Assembly (NCBI RefSeq): GCF_002443295.1
Contig: NZ_BAOS01000045.1
Coordinates: 120,976 to 184,975, forward strand
Direction: 5' to 3'
Source: Candidatus Scalindua japonica
GTDB taxonomy: Bacteria; Planctomycetota; Brocadiia; Brocadiales; Scalinduaceae
Length of the DNA: 64,000 bases
Shown here one piece after another: positions 62,936-64,000 of the stretch (position 1 is the stretch's first letter; every line of letters begins with the position of its first letter). Both the position numbers and the translations under genes were made by a program. The notes under the pieces were generated by a model. It searched no databases. It worked only from the letters and a program-made list of their open reading frames with translations, and was not told the origin of the DNA.

Positions 62936-64000
62936 ATGGCTATATATCCGAAAATCATGAAAAGATCAGGGATCAGAATACTTTTAATCATCTTGGGCAT
63001 TTTTATTTTTGCGGGTTATGTACAGGCGAATGAAAATATGATAAATATTGGTGGTCTGGAATTTCCGGCTGATTGCTCCCTTGTGAAAAATGAAAGGCCG
63101 CGTCTGCTGTTTCGTGGCAGAGACCTGCCTGCGTATAAGTCCAGAATCCAGGGTGTGATGAAAACGGATTATGAGCGTTTTAAGGCATACTGGGACAAAA
63201 AAATCTCTAAGAAGGACTATAAATTGTTTTCGCCGGAGCAAATGGATGGCATCTGTCTGGGGGTACTATACCAACTCAGCGGTGAACGTCGTTATGCCGA
63301 TGTTATTAAGAATTCACCATTCTTTGAAAAAGGGAGTATATTCTGGTCATACCCCTTTACCCTGGATTTGATCATGGACACTCTCACCAGGGAGGAGATT
63401 ACTAATCAGATAGACCGTTTCCTTGCGCTTGGTAGGCAAAATAAGTTCCGGTGGTCAACTGGTAGTGATTGCCTGTGGCCTGCTTTAGTTCTTTACGGCT
63501 CTGATCCAGATCGTGATGAAGAAATTGCAAAGTGGATTGCTCGTGGCGTGAAGGAAACCAGAAAAGTAATTCAGTCTTCAAATTACAGTGCGGACAATCG
63601 AGGTGGAGATTTTAACAGTTTTTCCTATATCGGCAACCACTCCCTGGTCCGACTTGGAGCGCATATTACTGCCATGAGCAATGCTCTTGACGAAGATACA
63701 TGGCAGACAAGTACATGGATGCGTCACCTGGCCTCATACTATATCTACCATTTTATGCCATGGAGAAATAGCGTCATCCATTTTGACAACACCACCGGTC
63801 TTGTGTTTGGTCCTGTCGGAAGCTCTTTTGGCGGAGAGTATCTGCTGCACGCTGCTCCGGCACGTTACCGGGACGGGCTCTATCAATGGTGGATTAATCA
63901 ATTCCTTGTCGCGGAAAACCCGAAAGCCAGAGGCTGGCGCAGAGAGTCCAGAGAGAATCAAGTCATGGCCGGCTTCTGGGGAAGGCTTCTTTTTTACGAT
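62936..64000 (+). CDS. Secreted heparinase II/III or alginate-lyase-like protein, N-terminal part
   Basis: The frame is open from ATG 62936 to the window end (355 codons) with no stop, so the gene continues outside. A signal peptide lies near the start (ILLIILGIFIFAGYVQA); an ATG at 62957 would also serve. The mature start RPRLLFRGRDLPAYKSRIQG is the typical opening of heparinase/DUF4962-like alpha-toroid domains, followed by Trp- and Tyr-rich helices (FSYIGNHSLVRLG, WMRHLASYYIYH). In EPS loci such enzymes trim or release polymer in the periplasm. The catalytic part is not fully visible, so lyase activity is inferred. GC is clearly higher here than upstream. Confidence 0.75.
   Translation, partial: MAIYPKIMKRSGIRILLIILGIFIFAGYVQANENMINIGGLEFPADCSLVKNERPRLLFRGRDLPAYKSRIQGVMKTDYERFKAYWDKKISKKDYKLFSPEQMDGICLGVLYQLSGERRYADVIKNSPFFEKGSIFWSYPFTLDLIMDTLTREEITNQIDRFLALGRQNKFRWSTGSDCLWPALVLYGSDPDRDEEIAKWIARGVKETRKVIQSSNYSADNRGGDFNSFSYIGNHSLVRLGAHITAMSNALDEDTWQTSTWMRHLASYYIYHFMPWRNSVIHFDNTTGLVFGPVGSSFGGEYLLHAAPARYRDGLYQWWINQFLVAENPKARGWRRESRENQVMAGFWGRLLFYD

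Noticed and set aside
1..64000. tRNA or rRNA genes
   Set aside because: No cloverleaf-like T-loop sequence (GGTTCRANYCC) with matching stems and no rRNA-like stretch was noticed by eye on either strand.

Overview
This AT-rich 64 kb window is one large exopolysaccharide (EPS) locus of the exosortase A (XrtA/PEP-CTERM) type. Apart from an insertion sequence and one pseudogene, all genes read on the + strand. The organism is most likely a Gram-negative bacterium: there is a Wza-like outer-membrane export lipoprotein together with XrtA. A pseudopilin with an H-X9-DG motif, typical of Planctomycetota and Verrucomicrobiota, and the low GC suggest a planctomycete, perhaps from the anammox lineage. 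That assignment is inference; there is no rRNA or marker gene in the window.

Region by region. 1-6.2 kb: the end of a nucleotide-sugar dehydratase, a decayed nucleotidyltransferase, the initiating sugar-phosphate transferase, a frameshifted MBL/beta-CASP nuclease, a ComEA-like protein and a pseudopilin. 6.3-21.2 kb: the core XrtA EPS operon, preceded by a good sigma70-like promoter with an inverted-repeat operator candidate. It encodes a Wza-like exporter, a Wzz-like co-polymerase, an ExeA-like ATPase, a BY-kinase, a DUF3473 deacetylase, a FemAB-like protein with no normal start codon, a PLP aminotransferase-fold protein, XrtA, EpsI, an amidotransferase, a GT2, WecB and the ABC permease Wzm. 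21.2-29.35 kb: an accessory island separating wzm from wzt. It holds an IS91-like element (tyrosine recombinase plus HUH-like transposase) and then toxin-antitoxin-like gene pairs (UPF0175/DUF3368, TumA/TumE, HicB/HicA, DUF7718/DUF5647) and whole or broken four-helix-bundle (S23/IVP) genes. These modules are separated by arrays of a degenerate 7-bp repeat (AAG[CA]AC[CAT]). Several arrays end in decayed copies of the 5' part of wzt. 29.35-64 kb: wzt, sulfotransferases, WbqC, DegT-type aminotransferases, about a dozen glycosyltransferases, acyltransferases, a methyltransferase, a second asparagine-synthase-like amidotransferase (frameshifted), a GT39-like membrane protein, an O-antigen ligase/polymerase-like protein, and the start of a secreted heparinase/lyase-like protein that runs off the end.

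How it works together (inference from families): the priming transferase loads the first sugar on undecaprenyl phosphate. The glycosyltransferases build a repeat containing amino sugars (WecB, DegT enzymes). Sulfotransferases, acetyltransferases and amidotransferases decorate it. Wzm/Wzt and/or a Wzy-like enzyme with the Wzz/kinase pair make and move the chain, which leaves through the Wza-like protein. XrtA/EpsI would process PEP-CTERM proteins, none of which is visible here. Many accessory genes are broken (frameshifts, relics, duplicated fragments), so the locus is in active turnover or the assembly has indel errors.
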